Shown one piece after another: positions 43,502 to 51,903 of a stretch of 64,000 nt of DNA. Where the stretch lies: positions 554,738 through 618,737 of the forward strand of contig NZ_PYAS01000001.1 in NCBI RefSeq assembly GCF_003014695.1, written 5' to 3'. The number at the start of each line of letters is the position of its first letter. Position 1 is the stretch's first letter. Under the pieces are notes generated by a model. It searched no databases. It was given only the letters and a program-made list of their open reading frames with translations, and was not told where the DNA came from. The position numbers were made by a program, and so were the translations under genes. Origin of the DNA: Dyadobacter jiangsuensis (GTDB taxonomy: Bacteria > Bacteroidota > Bacteroidia > Cytophagales > Spirosomataceae).

Positions 43502-44698
43502 ATGGCAGGAGTATCGATTGAAGTGTTAAGGAATTGTATTTTAACGGTGAGCGCCGCCACTATGCTTTTTGCCTGTGGCGGGGAGCAAAATGAGGCCTCG
43601 GAAAAGGAAGCCGCGCGCGTTGAAACCATCGCGGACCTGGGGGCGCTGCCGCTCACGGTTGCCGACCCGGCCGATAATCCGTCGACACCGGAAAAAGTTG
43701 CATTGGGCAGGGTCCTGTTCTTCGATCCGGTACTTTCCGGGAACAAGGACGTGGCTTGCGCTACCTGTCATCAACCCGAATTCAATTACGCGGAGTTTCT
43801 GGAAACCTCTATCGGCGTCAATGGTGTCGGTCGTGGGCAGAGCCGCCGGTTCGTGGATCCGAACGATATTCCGTTTGTTAAAAGGAATTCCCAGAGCGTG
43901 CTGAATACAGCGTTCAATGGCCTTAAAAATAACGAACCATACGACCCGGCTTCCGCGCCGATGTTTTGGGACATGCGGGCCAAAGGGCTCGAACAGCAGG
44001 CGTTGGAGCCTATCAAAACGTTGGAGGAAATGCGTGGAAATGGTTACCACGAAAATGGCATCCTCGATGAGGTAATAGCCAGGCTATCGCGCATTCCTGA
44101 ATACCGGACGCTGTTTGCAGTGGCCTTTCCGAAGGACCCGTCGCCCGTCAGCCAGTTGAACCTAGCCCGCGCCATTGCGGCCTATGAGCGCACGCTTGTG
44201 GCTACAAACACCCGTTTCGACCAGTACATGCGGGGCGACAGTAATGCGTTGTCCACCGGTGAAAAGGAGGGAATGAATGCATTCCTGGTAACAGGTTGTG
44301 CCAAATGCCACTCCGGCCCGATGTTCTCGGATTTCAAACTCCATACCCTGGGCGTACCCGATACCGAAAACCGGAAAGAGAGCGATTCGGGTGCCGATAA
44401 AAAATACGCATTCAGGACGCCGACGCTGCGTAATCTCCGGTTCACGGGGCCGTATATGCATAGCGGGAAGTTTGCGACCCTCGACCAGGTGCTGATGTTT
44501 TACGAAGATATCGCAGGCGGCAAGCTGCTGAACCCGAACGTCAAAGAAGGGCAGGTCGATCCGCTGGCAACGCATATGGACGTTAATTTCAAGGATATTT
44601 CACGAATTGTAGAGTTTTTGAATACGCTCAATGACGACTCCTTCGATAAGTCTATTCCCGAGAGCGTCCCAAGCGGCCTGCCGGTAATGGGGCGGTAG
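43502..44698 (+). CDS. Di-haem cytochrome c peroxidase (CCP/MauG family), lipoprotein
   Basis: 398 residues. Signal peptide with lipobox MLFAC (Cys25) predicts anchoring to a membrane on the periplasmic side. Two haem c attachment sites are intact: CATCH at 86-90 and CAKCH at 266-270. The region around the first (VALGRVLFFDPVLSGNKDVACATCHQPEFNYAE) and FRTPTLRNLRFTGPYMHSGKFATLDQVLMFYEDI near 310-350 are family signatures. It reduces hydrogen peroxide using c-type cytochromes, or, in MauG-like members, oxidises other substrates. A ThuA-like gene follows 67 bp downstream on the same strand. Confidence 0.93.
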   Translation: MAGVSIEVLRNCILTVSAATMLFACGGEQNEASEKEAARVETIADLGALPLTVADPADNPSTPEKVALGRVLFFDPVLSGNKDVACATCHQPEFNYAEFLETSIGVNGVGRGQSRRFVDPNDIPFVKRNSQSVLNTAFNGLKNNEPYDPASAPMFWDMRAKGLEQQALEPIKTLEEMRGNGYHENGILDEVIARLSRIPEYRTLFAVAFPKDPSPVSQLNLARAIAAYERTLVATNTRFDQYMRGDSNALSTGEKEGMNAFLVTGCAKCHSGPMFSDFKLHTLGVPDTENRKESDSGADKKYAFRTPTLRNLRFTGPYMHSGKFATLDQVLMFYEDIAGGKLLNPNVKEGQVDPLATHMDVNFKDISRIVEFLNTLNDDSFDKSIPESVPSGLPVMGR

Positions 44699-44765
44699 CG
44701 CGCTTGGTTTGAAACGCACATTCATTTAACTTGGCCGGTCGCAATATCCCATAACCCGTCTATTT

Positions 44766-45746
44766 ATGACATTCAATAACAAATTCCTGATTTTCCTGCT
44801 CGCATTACTAAGTGCGGGGGCCGCTTCGGTTTCGTCATTTGCCCAGAAGTCGCCGCTGAAAGTGCTCATTGTGGATGGGCAGAACAACCACGAGCAATGG
44901 CCGAAGATCACCGCCATGATGAAGTACTATCTGGAAGACAGTAAAAAATTCGCCGTGGACATCCAGCGTACGCGCTACACCTGGCAGGGCGACAAGCTCG
45001 CACAGGAGTACCCGGTTAAAAACGGACCGCAGACCGAGGCATTGAAGCAGCCTAAAATGGATTCCGCATTTCATCCCAAATTCTCGAACTACGATGTCGT
45101 GATCTGCAACTTCGGCTGGAACGCCGCGCCGTGGACAGCGGATGCTCAGAAGGATTTTGAAAAATTCATGAAAAACGGAGGCGGACTGGTGGTCATCCAC
45201 GCGGCCAATAACTCATTCCCGCAATGGCCTGCTTACAACCAGATGATCGGCCTGGGCGGCTGGGGTGACCGAACCGAAAAGGACGGCCCGTACGTGTATT
45301 ACGACCAGAGCGGCAAAGAGGTGCGCGATATGCAGCCGGGCAAAGCCGGTTCGCACGGTGCGCAGATGGAGTTCAAGATCACCGTTCGTGAACCTAACCA
45401 CCCGATTACGAAGGGTATGCCTGCGAACTGGCTGCACAGCCGCGACGAGTTGTACGATCGCCTCCGCGGCCCGGCCGAGCATATGCAGATCCTCGCCACG
45501 GCATTTTCGCCTAAGACCAATAACGGCACCGACCGCAACGAACCCATGCTGATTGTCCTCCGCTACGGTAAGGGCCGCATTTTCCATATGGCGCTGGGCC
45601 ATGCCGACTACTCCGTGGAATGTGTGGGCTTCGTTACCTGCCTGCAACGCGGCAGCCAATGGGCGGCAACCGGTAAAGTGGATATTCCTATTCCAGCCGA
45701 TTTTCCGACTGAGACAGAAACCAAGCAGCGTAAGTTTGCGCAGTGA
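44766..45746 (+). CDS. Exported ThuA-like domain protein
   Basis: 326 residues with a signal peptide ending at SSFAQ (about 27). The rest is a ThuA/type 1 glutamine amidotransferase-like flavodoxin fold: LKVLIVDGQNNHEQWPKITAMMKYYLEDS, FSNYDVVICNFGWNAAPWT, FEKFMKNGGGLVVIHAANNSFPQWPAYNQMIGLGGWGDR, HPITKGMPANWLHSRDELYDRLRGPAE and GKGRIFHMALGHADYS. No catalytic triad Cys is seen in the elbow position, as usual for ThuA proteins. ThuA is linked to disaccharide metabolism in rhizobia, and the domain is widespread in secreted proteins of Bacteroidota. Probably a sugar-related periplasmic protein; exact reaction unknown. Confidence 0.9.
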   Translation: MTFNNKFLIFLLALLSAGAASVSSFAQKSPLKVLIVDGQNNHEQWPKITAMMKYYLEDSKKFAVDIQRTRYTWQGDKLAQEYPVKNGPQTEALKQPKMDSAFHPKFSNYDVVICNFGWNAAPWTADAQKDFEKFMKNGGGLVVIHAANNSFPQWPAYNQMIGLGGWGDRTEKDGPYVYYDQSGKEVRDMQPGKAGSHGAQMEFKITVREPNHPITKGMPANWLHSRDELYDRLRGPAEHMQILATAFSPKTNNGTDRNEPMLIVLRYGKGRIFHMALGHADYSVECVGFVTCLQRGSQWAATGKVDIPIPADFPTETETKQRKFAQ

Positions 45747-46046
45747 TTGAATAAAATAGCTGATGTAAAAGCGCCGCGGGACCCATTCCCGCGGCGCTTT
45801 TTTGTAAATAGTTATTAAACGGTTTTGAAATGAATCCTCATGTTGAATATTGTTTGATAACCAGTTAGTTACAAAGATGTTTTACGGCAGGCCGGACTGG
45901 CTTTCGGCGGCTTTGGAGTGATGAAATACGGCCGCTAACATTTTCTACAAATGAGATTGTTTCGGAGTAGTAAATATTTTGTTTATGTAGTCGTATTTTT
46001 GGAATTAGTTGTATTATTTATAACAGCACCTAATTCTATCTCTCTT
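45747..46046. other. Leader region of surface cluster 2
   Basis: Holds the ThuA terminator and then about 240 bp upstream of the first S74 gene. TATTGTTTG near 45846 is a one-base-longer variant of the -7 element; no exact match was found. In the last 96 bp an open frame (ATG at 45951) continues into the next gene, but its extra residues precede the better signal peptide. Confidence 0.55.
45767..45803 (+). terminator. Rho-independent terminator after the ThuA-like gene
   Basis: AAAAGCGCCGCGGG and CCCGCGGCGCTTTTTT form a 14-bp GC-rich stem with a U tract, 21 bp after the stop. Confidence 0.92.
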
Positions 46047-47207
46047 ATGAATCCAACTTTTACCAATGTGTTTTCCGCAAGAAAACTGTCAAAGCCATTT
46101 TCCTGGCGACCTGCCATTAAACCTCTTGTTTGCGCTCTACTTGTACCGGTGAGCGTATACGCGCAAAAGACGGACACGCTCATGGTAGGGCGTGACGCTT
46201 CCCAAAACAAGAACATGATCATTTTTCAAGACGGAGCGTTTCTGTTGGGCGGGGTATATGATGGAGACGCATCAGGCGTTGCCATACCGATCGAAGAGGT
46301 CGGGACGCGCATGATGTGGTACCCGGCGAAGGCCGCCTTTCGCTCAGGAGGCGTGTCCGGTGCGCAGTGGACGGCCGCCAATATCGGCGACTATTCCGTT
46401 GCAATGGGTCAGGATGTGCGGGCTTCGGCATCCAATGCAACTGCCTTTGGTTTAAGATCTGTGGCTGCACAACAATCCTCATTCGCTGCGGGGGAGCATG
46501 CGACGGCAAGTGGAGCGGCCTCGGTCGCATTGGGCTATCATTCACATACCAATGCACGGCAGGGAAGCTTTGTTTTCGGAGACAGGTCCACAGTGGATAC
46601 GATCCGGGCCGGAGTGAATCACTCGGCCAATTGGAGGGTGAGTGGCGGGTTCCGGATATTTACCGCATCCAACCTCAGCACCGGTATGACGTTCCAGAGC
46701 GGCGCTTCGGTGAGTAACTGGGGGCAAGCCAATGCGGTTATTTCTACATCGACGGGGGCCATGCTGTCAACCGGCGGGGTATGGACGAATGCATCGGATG
46801 TGAACCGTAAACACCGGTTTGAACAGATATCCAACGAACAAATTCTCGAAAAACTCCGGAAACTCCCTGTTACGAGTTGGAGCTATAAGACAGAGGTAGA
46901 TAGTGTCAGGCACATTGGGCCTATGGCGCAAGACTTTTACGCGGCGTTTGGGCTTGGTAGCGACAATCGAAGCATCGGTACCGTGGATGCCGATGGTGTG
47001 GCCTTGGCCGGTATCAAAGCATTGGAAGAGCGCACCCGTAACCTCGCCGCAGAACTGGAAAATCTGAAAGCGGATAATGCGGCACTTCGCCAGCAAATGA
47101 AGGACAATAGCGGCAATTCCTGGATGGGCTTCGCAGGCCTCGGATTGCTGATATTGGGGCTGGCGGGAAGCTTGTTACTGGCCCGCCGACGTGTAATCGC
47201 GGGCTAA
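46047..47207 (+). CDS. Surface fibre protein: YadA-like head, S74 domain and C-terminal membrane anchor
   Basis: 386 residues from the ATG at 46047, which places the hydrophobic signal (KPLVCALLVPVSVYAQ) at residues 25-40; the ATG at 45951 would add a second hydrophobic stretch. Residues 115-180 are YadA-type left-handed roll repeats of about 14 residues (DYSVAMGQDVRASASNATAFG, SVAAQQSSFAAGEHATASGAASVALGYHSHT). The S74 domain begins SDVNRKHRFEQIS with Ser250-Asp251, then HIGPMAQDFYAAFGLG and VDADGVALAGIKAL. A coiled coil at 325-352 leads to the last segment WMGFAGLGLLILGLAGSLLLARRR (359-382), a membrane helix with an Arg-rich end. Such a C-terminal anchor after an S74 domain is unusual. First of three surface genes. 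Confidence 0.88.
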   Translation: MNPTFTNVFSARKLSKPFSWRPAIKPLVCALLVPVSVYAQKTDTLMVGRDASQNKNMIIFQDGAFLLGGVYDGDASGVAIPIEEVGTRMMWYPAKAAFRSGGVSGAQWTAANIGDYSVAMGQDVRASASNATAFGLRSVAAQQSSFAAGEHATASGAASVALGYHSHTNARQGSFVFGDRSTVDTIRAGVNHSANWRVSGGFRIFTASNLSTGMTFQSGASVSNWGQANAVISTSTGAMLSTGGVWTNASDVNRKHRFEQISNEQILEKLRKLPVTSWSYKTEVDSVRHIGPMAQDFYAAFGLGSDNRSIGTVDADGVALAGIKALEERTRNLAAELENLKADNAALRQQMKDNSGNSWMGFAGLGLLILGLAGSLLLARRRVIAG

Positions 47208-47272
47208 GGCAGGTTCTGGTCCTCGCACGTTGGTCCTCTTCAACTCTCTGTTTTTAACCAAATCTATTCCAA

Positions 47273-48709
47273 ATGAAACCAATATATATTCTGGCGGTCC
47301 TTGCCGGGCTCGGCGGTAGCGCCGCTGCGCAGGGCTTGTCCAGCGCCGGCGGGACCGTGACCGTCAAGGGCGGTATTTTACAAGTGAAGGGCAACCTGGA
47401 ACTGGGTGGAGGCTCTTTTACCAATAACGGCAACATTTTTGTTTCCGGTAACCTGGTCAACAACCAGGCCATGACGGAAGCGGATACCGGGGCATTGACG
47501 CTGGATGGCGCCGCTACGCAAACCGTGAGTGGTACCCAGCCTTATTTTACCCGCCTGTTGAATATCGATAATCCGGCGGGTATTGTGCTGGATAACAGTA
47601 TCAAGGTAGGCGGTAGGGCTACTTTCACTAACGGACTCGTGGACGCGACCAACGACGTAGCCGCATTGATCATAGGGGATACCGCCGCCGTGGTGGGTGT
47701 GTCCGATGCACGACACGTGAAGGGCTACGTGGTCAAAAACGGAACAGGTAGTTTTGTGTACCCTGTCGGCGATGGCGTGAGATACCAGCCCATTACCCTC
47801 GACCTGACTGACAATAGCGCCGGTATGAGCGTTCGTTATTTCGACGGAGATGCGGGAACAGGTACGTTCACTACGACGGGGGCTTCTTCCATTGCGCTGG
47901 AAGCCTATAACAACCAGGAGTATTGGGATCTTGCGCCGAAAGGCACCGCAACGGGCAAGGTTATTATTACTTATGACGACTACAAGAATCCGTCGATCAC
48001 CATATCCGAAAACCCGAATGTTTTCAGCGTTGCGCACCTTACGGGTGGTAACTGGCTCAACGAAGGGCACAATGTGACCGGAACGCTGACCGCCGGCTTT
48101 GTAACGAGCGAGGTAATATCGTCGTGGAGCCCTTTCACACTCGGTGCTGTCCCGGAGGCCGGATTGCCCGTTACGCTGGTCAGTTTCAATGCGAAGGTGG
48201 TTGAAAAGAATGCATTCGTTGAATGGCAGACCACCAGCGAAGAGAATGCCTCCCATTTTGAAGTAGAGCGAAGCCTCGATGCGCGGAGATTCGAGAAAAT
48301 CGGTACAGTGGCTGCGGCCGGTAACAGTAATGCCCTGCAACGCTACAATTTTACAGACCGTTCGTTTGGAAGCCAGCTGCAAACTGTTTACTACCGGCTC
48401 CGCTCCGTTGACCTGGACGGTACATTCAGCTTATCGAGAGCAGTTGCCCTGCAACCTCGCGGCGCGGGCCAGTATGCGGGCGTATACCCCAATCCAGCGC
48501 GGAAAGCGAGTTCGGTGACTGTTTCATCGGGCATTCCTGCGAATGCGGTCAGCCTTTGGGATATGCTGGGTCGGGAGATGTCTGTACGTACTTCCTCATT
48601 GTCCGATGGCTCCGTACAAGTTAACCTGAATGGCGTTGCTTCGGGAATGTACCTTCTTAAAGTAGTCACTAGCCAGGGTGTGGTAAATCACAAGCTGGTT
48701 GTTGAATAA
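47273..48709 (+). CDS. T9SS-exported protein with C-terminal sorting domain, paralogue of the cluster 1 cargo
   Basis: 478 residues. Signal peptide 1-19 (GGSAAAQ), then a Gly/Thr-rich beta region (GTVTVKGGILQVKGNLELGGGSFTNNGNIFVSGNL). Middle block GSFVYPVGDGVRYQPITLDL and later NNQEYWDLAPKGTATGKVIITYDD correspond to GAFVFPVGDNG and EYWDIDGTNATPLTLTWD of the cargo at 5679, so the two are paralogues. A linker domain LPVTLVSFNAKVVEKNAFVEWQTTSEENASHFEVERS is followed by the T9SS type A sorting domain with YPNPARKASSV, GMYLLKV and terminal NHKLVVE. It overlaps the next gene's reading frame start region only upstream of the chosen ATG. Sits between two S74 genes. Confidence 0.88.
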   Translation: MKPIYILAVLAGLGGSAAAQGLSSAGGTVTVKGGILQVKGNLELGGGSFTNNGNIFVSGNLVNNQAMTEADTGALTLDGAATQTVSGTQPYFTRLLNIDNPAGIVLDNSIKVGGRATFTNGLVDATNDVAALIIGDTAAVVGVSDARHVKGYVVKNGTGSFVYPVGDGVRYQPITLDLTDNSAGMSVRYFDGDAGTGTFTTTGASSIALEAYNNQEYWDLAPKGTATGKVIITYDDYKNPSITISENPNVFSVAHLTGGNWLNEGHNVTGTLTAGFVTSEVISSWSPFTLGAVPEAGLPVTLVSFNAKVVEKNAFVEWQTTSEENASHFEVERSLDARRFEKIGTVAAAGNSNALQRYNFTDRSFGSQLQTVYYRLRSVDLDGTFSLSRAVALQPRGAGQYAGVYPNPARKASSVTVSSGIPANAVSLWDMLGREMSVRTSSLSDGSVQVNLNGVASGMYLLKVVTSQGVVNHKLVVE

Positions 48710-48734
48710 ATGTCTCTCCCTTGATCCTTTTGAT

Positions 48735-49922
48735 ATGAAGCGAATCGTCATTACTTCCCTTTTTGTTGCAGCATCTTTTTATGCCCATGCCCAGGTCGGT
48801 ATCGGTACCACCACACCCCGGGCCGGATTGGACGTGGCGGACAGCAGCGTTGTTTTCGCCGCTCCCGGTGATGTTTCAGGAGCCAAACCCACACCCGTTG
48901 AAGGCGAAGGGCGCCGTATGATGTGGTATGTGGATAAGGCCGCATTTCGGGTAGGTCAGGTGGGCTCTTTCGGGAGCACCTATTGGAATAGAGCCAACAT
49001 TGGGAATTACTCGTTTGCGGCCGGCCAGAATACCCGTGCTTCTGGCGATCATTCTTTCTCCGTGGGTCTGGCGACTACCGCATCCGGCGATGAGTCGGTG
49101 GCGCTCGGGAATAACGGCACAGCTGCGGCAGACAGGTCACTGGCATTCAACGGCACGGCGAGCGGTGTTGGGGCCGTTGCAATAGGAAGTGGTGCGCAGG
49201 CTACCAGTGACGATGCCCTTGCCCTGGGCCCCTCGTCCATCGCAGGCGGTTTGGCTTCCGTAGTAATCGGACCTTCCATTGCGAACGGGGCATTTGCGGT
49301 GGCTATCGGTCTGCAAAACAGCGCGCGGGGGAATTTCTCAGTCGCACTGGGCAAGAATGCGCGGGTAAGACACCAGGGTTCCATCGTGATCAGCGACGGA
49401 AGCGCCGGTTTCAGCTCCGACAGCGCATATAGTACCGCCAACAACCAGCTCACCATGCGTTTTGCGGGCGGGGCACGTGTGTTCACCAACCAGGGCCTTA
49501 CAAGCGGCGTCGAGATTACTGCCGGCGGAGGATCGTGGAGTGCGGTCAGCGACAGGCGCAAAAAAGAGAATTTCGAAGTATTGAATACCGAAAATATCCT
49601 CAGTAAAGTGGCGCAGTTGCCGCTTACCAGCTGGAACTACAAAAGCCAGCCTGCAACCACCCGGCACGTGGGCCCGATGGCCCAGGATTTCTATGCCGCA
49701 TTCGGGCTGGACGGCATCGGGAACGATACGACGATCAATTCCTCCGACATCGACGGCGTGAATATGGCGGCTATCCAGGCGCTGGAAAAACGTACCCGGC
49801 AATTGCAGGAAGAAAATGATCAGCTGAAAGCCAAACTGGAAGCGATGGATGCTAAAATGGCTTCGATTGAAAAGCTGATCATGGGCGTACCGCGGAAAGA
49901 AGAAGTGTCAGCTTCCCGGTAA
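48735..49922 (+). CDS. Surface fibre protein: QVGIG module, YadA-like head and S74 domain
   Basis: 395 residues from the ATG at 48735, the one that gives a clean signal peptide (SFYAHAQ, residue 20). The mature start is QVGIGTTTPRAGLDVADSS. Residues 93-216 are at least eight YadA-type roll repeats (SFAAGQNTRASGDHSFSVGLA, SVALGNNGTAAADRSLAFNG, AVAIGSGAQATSDDALALGP). S74 domain: SDRRKKENFEVLN with Ser272-Asp273, LTSWNYKS, HVGPMAQDFYAAFGLDG and DIDGVNMAAIQALEKRT, then a coiled coil 350-383. Closest to the S74 protein at 46047 but without the membrane anchor. It is a self-processing trimeric fibre, probably an adhesin. Confidence 0.9.
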   Translation: MKRIVITSLFVAASFYAHAQVGIGTTTPRAGLDVADSSVVFAAPGDVSGAKPTPVEGEGRRMMWYVDKAAFRVGQVGSFGSTYWNRANIGNYSFAAGQNTRASGDHSFSVGLATTASGDESVALGNNGTAAADRSLAFNGTASGVGAVAIGSGAQATSDDALALGPSSIAGGLASVVIGPSIANGAFAVAIGLQNSARGNFSVALGKNARVRHQGSIVISDGSAGFSSDSAYSTANNQLTMRFAGGARVFTNQGLTSGVEITAGGGSWSAVSDRRKKENFEVLNTENILSKVAQLPLTSWNYKSQPATTRHVGPMAQDFYAAFGLDGIGNDTTINSSDIDGVNMAAIQALEKRTRQLQEENDQLKAKLEAMDAKMASIEKLIMGVPRKEEVSASR

Positions 49923-49929
49923 TCAGGTT

Positions 49930-51216
49930 TCAAACCAATTCTCCAATATACCGGCTTGCTATTTGATTGGCCGGATAACTTTTGAACTCTTCACTGAGCT
50001 GCTGTGCCTGGCGACGGTATTTGTGATCGGACAATACCGTTGCTACGGCCCGCCGAATCTGGGCGGCCCCGGGCGTTTCGGTTTTCAGGTCTATTCCGAC
50101 GCCGTTGAACTGCACACGTGCCGCGATGTCGTCTTTGCCCTCGTACACCCCCGCAACCACGATCGGCAGCCGGTGTTGCAGGGCGAGCATCACGCCTCCG
50201 TAACCCCCGTTCGTTACGTACACGCTCGCGTAGGGCATCACAGCGTCATAATCGATGAAATCCTCGATGAGGAAATGTGTTTGCGGATAACGCTGGCGCA
50301 ATGCCCCGGTACCCGAGCCGCCGGTGGTGACGATCACCATCGTTTCCGGATCATTTTTGTAGGCTTCGAGCGTTGGAACGATAATCTTTTCGACATTACG
50401 CTCAAATGTGCCCTGCGTGGCCAGGATAACCCGCTTGTATTTTAAAGTAGTATCAGCCTGCGCAAATGACGCTTTGGCGTTCGGTTTGTTGGGCAGCAAT
50501 GGTCCGACAAACCGGACATTCGGGCTCAGTTTTCTGTGCGGATAGTCGAAACCCGGCACGCCGCTTTGCAGGTACAGACTGGCATTCCGGAACACCGCGT
50601 CGAACATGAACCCCGGCTCCTGCGGCAGGCCGTAGCGGGCGCGGAGTTCGTTGAACAGCACACTGCACGGCTTCATGATCATGTTAAACTGAAAATGGAT
50701 CTTGGCACGTTTTGCCCAGCGTACCACCGATCTTGCCAGGACATTCTGTTCGGGATCGTCCGAGGGCAGGTTCAACTCGCTTTCAAACAAAGGCAGCACA
50801 CCCACGGCCACCCCTTTGATGGCCAGCAATTCCTGCACAAACAATGCACCCAGGCACGCCAGGTCGTAAACGATCAGATCGAACGGCCATTCTTCGTGTA
50901 CTTTCACAAGATCATCAACATACCCTGGAATCGGACTTAGGAAAGTGTGTTTTACATCGAACCGGGCGCGGGCGATCGGGTTTTTGATCTTTTTTCGTTC
51001 CGGGAACAGCTCGTCCATATTCTCCTGGTTGATCACCGGGGCTTTGACACTCGGGTAATGGACGAGCCCGAGCTTCGTGACGCGCGCGCCATAATGCCCG
51101 CCCACGTACCAGCGCACGTCGTGCCCGAGCTGTTTGAGGTGAATGGCCAGGCCGGTAAGCGGGCTGAAATGGCCGTCGAGCGGAACGGTCGCAAAAAGTA
51201 TACGTTTCAATTTCAT
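49930..51216 (-). CDS. UGT-type glycosyltransferase (MGT family, GT1)
   Basis: 428 residues from the ATG at 51216. GT-B fold: MKLKRILFATVPLDGHFSPLTGLAIHLKQLGHDVRWYVGG at the N-terminus, then KRVILATQGTFERNVEKIIVPTLEAYKNDPETMVIVTTGG and FIDYDAVMPYASVYVTNGGYGGVMLALQHRLPIVVAGVYEGKDDIAARVQFNGVGIDL, the donor-binding half with N-GG-GG and a P-x-x-x-E/D site. In the family the nucleotide loop reads H-GG; here NGGYGG takes its place, so the usual His is missing. GT1 enzymes of this kind glycosylate lipids, macrolides or secondary metabolites. A -7 element lies 28 bp upstream. Confidence 0.9.
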   Translation of the reverse strand: MKLKRILFATVPLDGHFSPLTGLAIHLKQLGHDVRWYVGGHYGARVTKLGLVHYPSVKAPVINQENMDELFPERKKIKNPIARARFDVKHTFLSPIPGYVDDLVKVHEEWPFDLIVYDLACLGALFVQELLAIKGVAVGVLPLFESELNLPSDDPEQNVLARSVVRWAKRAKIHFQFNMIMKPCSVLFNELRARYGLPQEPGFMFDAVFRNASLYLQSGVPGFDYPHRKLSPNVRFVGPLLPNKPNAKASFAQADTTLKYKRVILATQGTFERNVEKIIVPTLEAYKNDPETMVIVTTGGSGTGALRQRYPQTHFLIEDFIDYDAVMPYASVYVTNGGYGGVMLALQHRLPIVVAGVYEGKDDIAARVQFNGVGIDLKTETPGAAQIRRAVATVLSDHKYRRQAQQLSEEFKSYPANQIASRYIGELV

Positions 51217-51243
51217 GGCTGATATTAATCGTTTTGAATGAGA

Positions 51244-51251
51244 CAAAAGTA
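51244..51251 (-). promoter_or_regulatory. -7 promoter element TACTTTTG for the UGT gene
   Basis: Exact TAnnTTTG (TA-CT-TTTG) on the minus strand, 27 bp upstream of the chosen ATG. Confidence 0.45.
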
Positions 51252-51436
51252 GGGCGGAGCAGCGGGGGCGCCTACGTTCACTCAGATGAACCGTCATATG
51301 AAGCGTATGAAATGACTTTTATGTATTTTCTCTTGCGGGCGGTCGACGGGCACAGTCAGGCCTTGCCGACGCTGCTGCAACCGGTATAGCCATCGCAAAT
51401 GATATGCGATGCCACAGCGCTGTTTACAATATGGCT

Positions 51437-51742
51437 TTAACGGGAGGTTTCCGCGTAGTGATGGGTGGTGTCCCGCAGCGTATCGAAGTCTTCGTCTATG
51501 GAAACAAAATGGGCGGATCGGGTGCCCACCTGTACCAGTAATTGCAGGAAATCTGTTTCCGTTCCGGCATGGCTGCTGTGGCACAGTATAAGCACATCGC
51601 CTTCGTTCAACCCATTGATTATTTCCGATAGGCCGGACCTGCCGCCGGCTTCCGTTTCTCTGATGATTTGATGGCATCCCGCCATCTGAAGTTTTTCTAA
51701 AAAAGTATCTTCCGCCCCGTGTGGCAAGTAGCCTATAAACAT
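51437..51742 (-). CDS. Isolated resolvase-fold domain lacking catalytic residues
   Basis: 101 residues that align over almost their whole length with the N-terminal catalytic domain of serine recombinases: FIGY at the start, then LQMAGCHQIIRETEAGG (the family's K-x-x-G-x-x-x-I-F-x-D-x-x-S-G), LSEIINGLNEGDVLILCHSSHAGTETDFLQLLVQVGTRSAHFVSIDEDFDT. The catalytic Ser of the usual ARVST motif is absent (the text reads LPHGAEDT), and the Arg pair of DRLGRS reads HSSHAGTE. No DNA-binding domain follows. It is therefore not a working recombinase. An overlapping frame on the same strand (51294-51764) shows no family resemblance. A domesticated regulator or a decayed remnant are both possible. Confidence 0.75.
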   Translation of the reverse strand: MFIGYLPHGAEDTFLEKLQMAGCHQIIRETEAGGRSGLSEIINGLNEGDVLILCHSSHAGTETDFLQLLVQVGTRSAHFVSIDEDFDTLRDTTHHYAETSR

Positions 51743-51903
51743 TCCCTGATTTAATGATGAGCATTAAAAGTAGGGGATACCGGGGTCAGTGCCGACCAAT
51801 AGAGATTAGAAAAAAATTAAAACCTTTGATTCTATTAAAATATTGATAATATTTCTGAGAGCGTTTATGCGTTCTTGAATACTCCTCTAACAGCACCCAT
51901 AAC

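Noticed and set aside
3928..49922. S74 proteins as evidence of a prophage
   Set aside because: No capsid, terminase, integrase or lysis genes; the proteins have signal peptides and sit with T9SS cargo.
51437..51742. The resolvase-like gene as an active mobile-element recombinase
   Set aside because: Catalytic Ser and Arg positions are not conserved, and there is no DNA-binding domain, terminal repeat or cargo.
51294..51764. 156-codon frame overlapping the resolvase-fold gene on the same strand
   Set aside because: No family resemblance and Arg/Cys-heavy composition; the 101-residue frame has recognisable resolvase homology.
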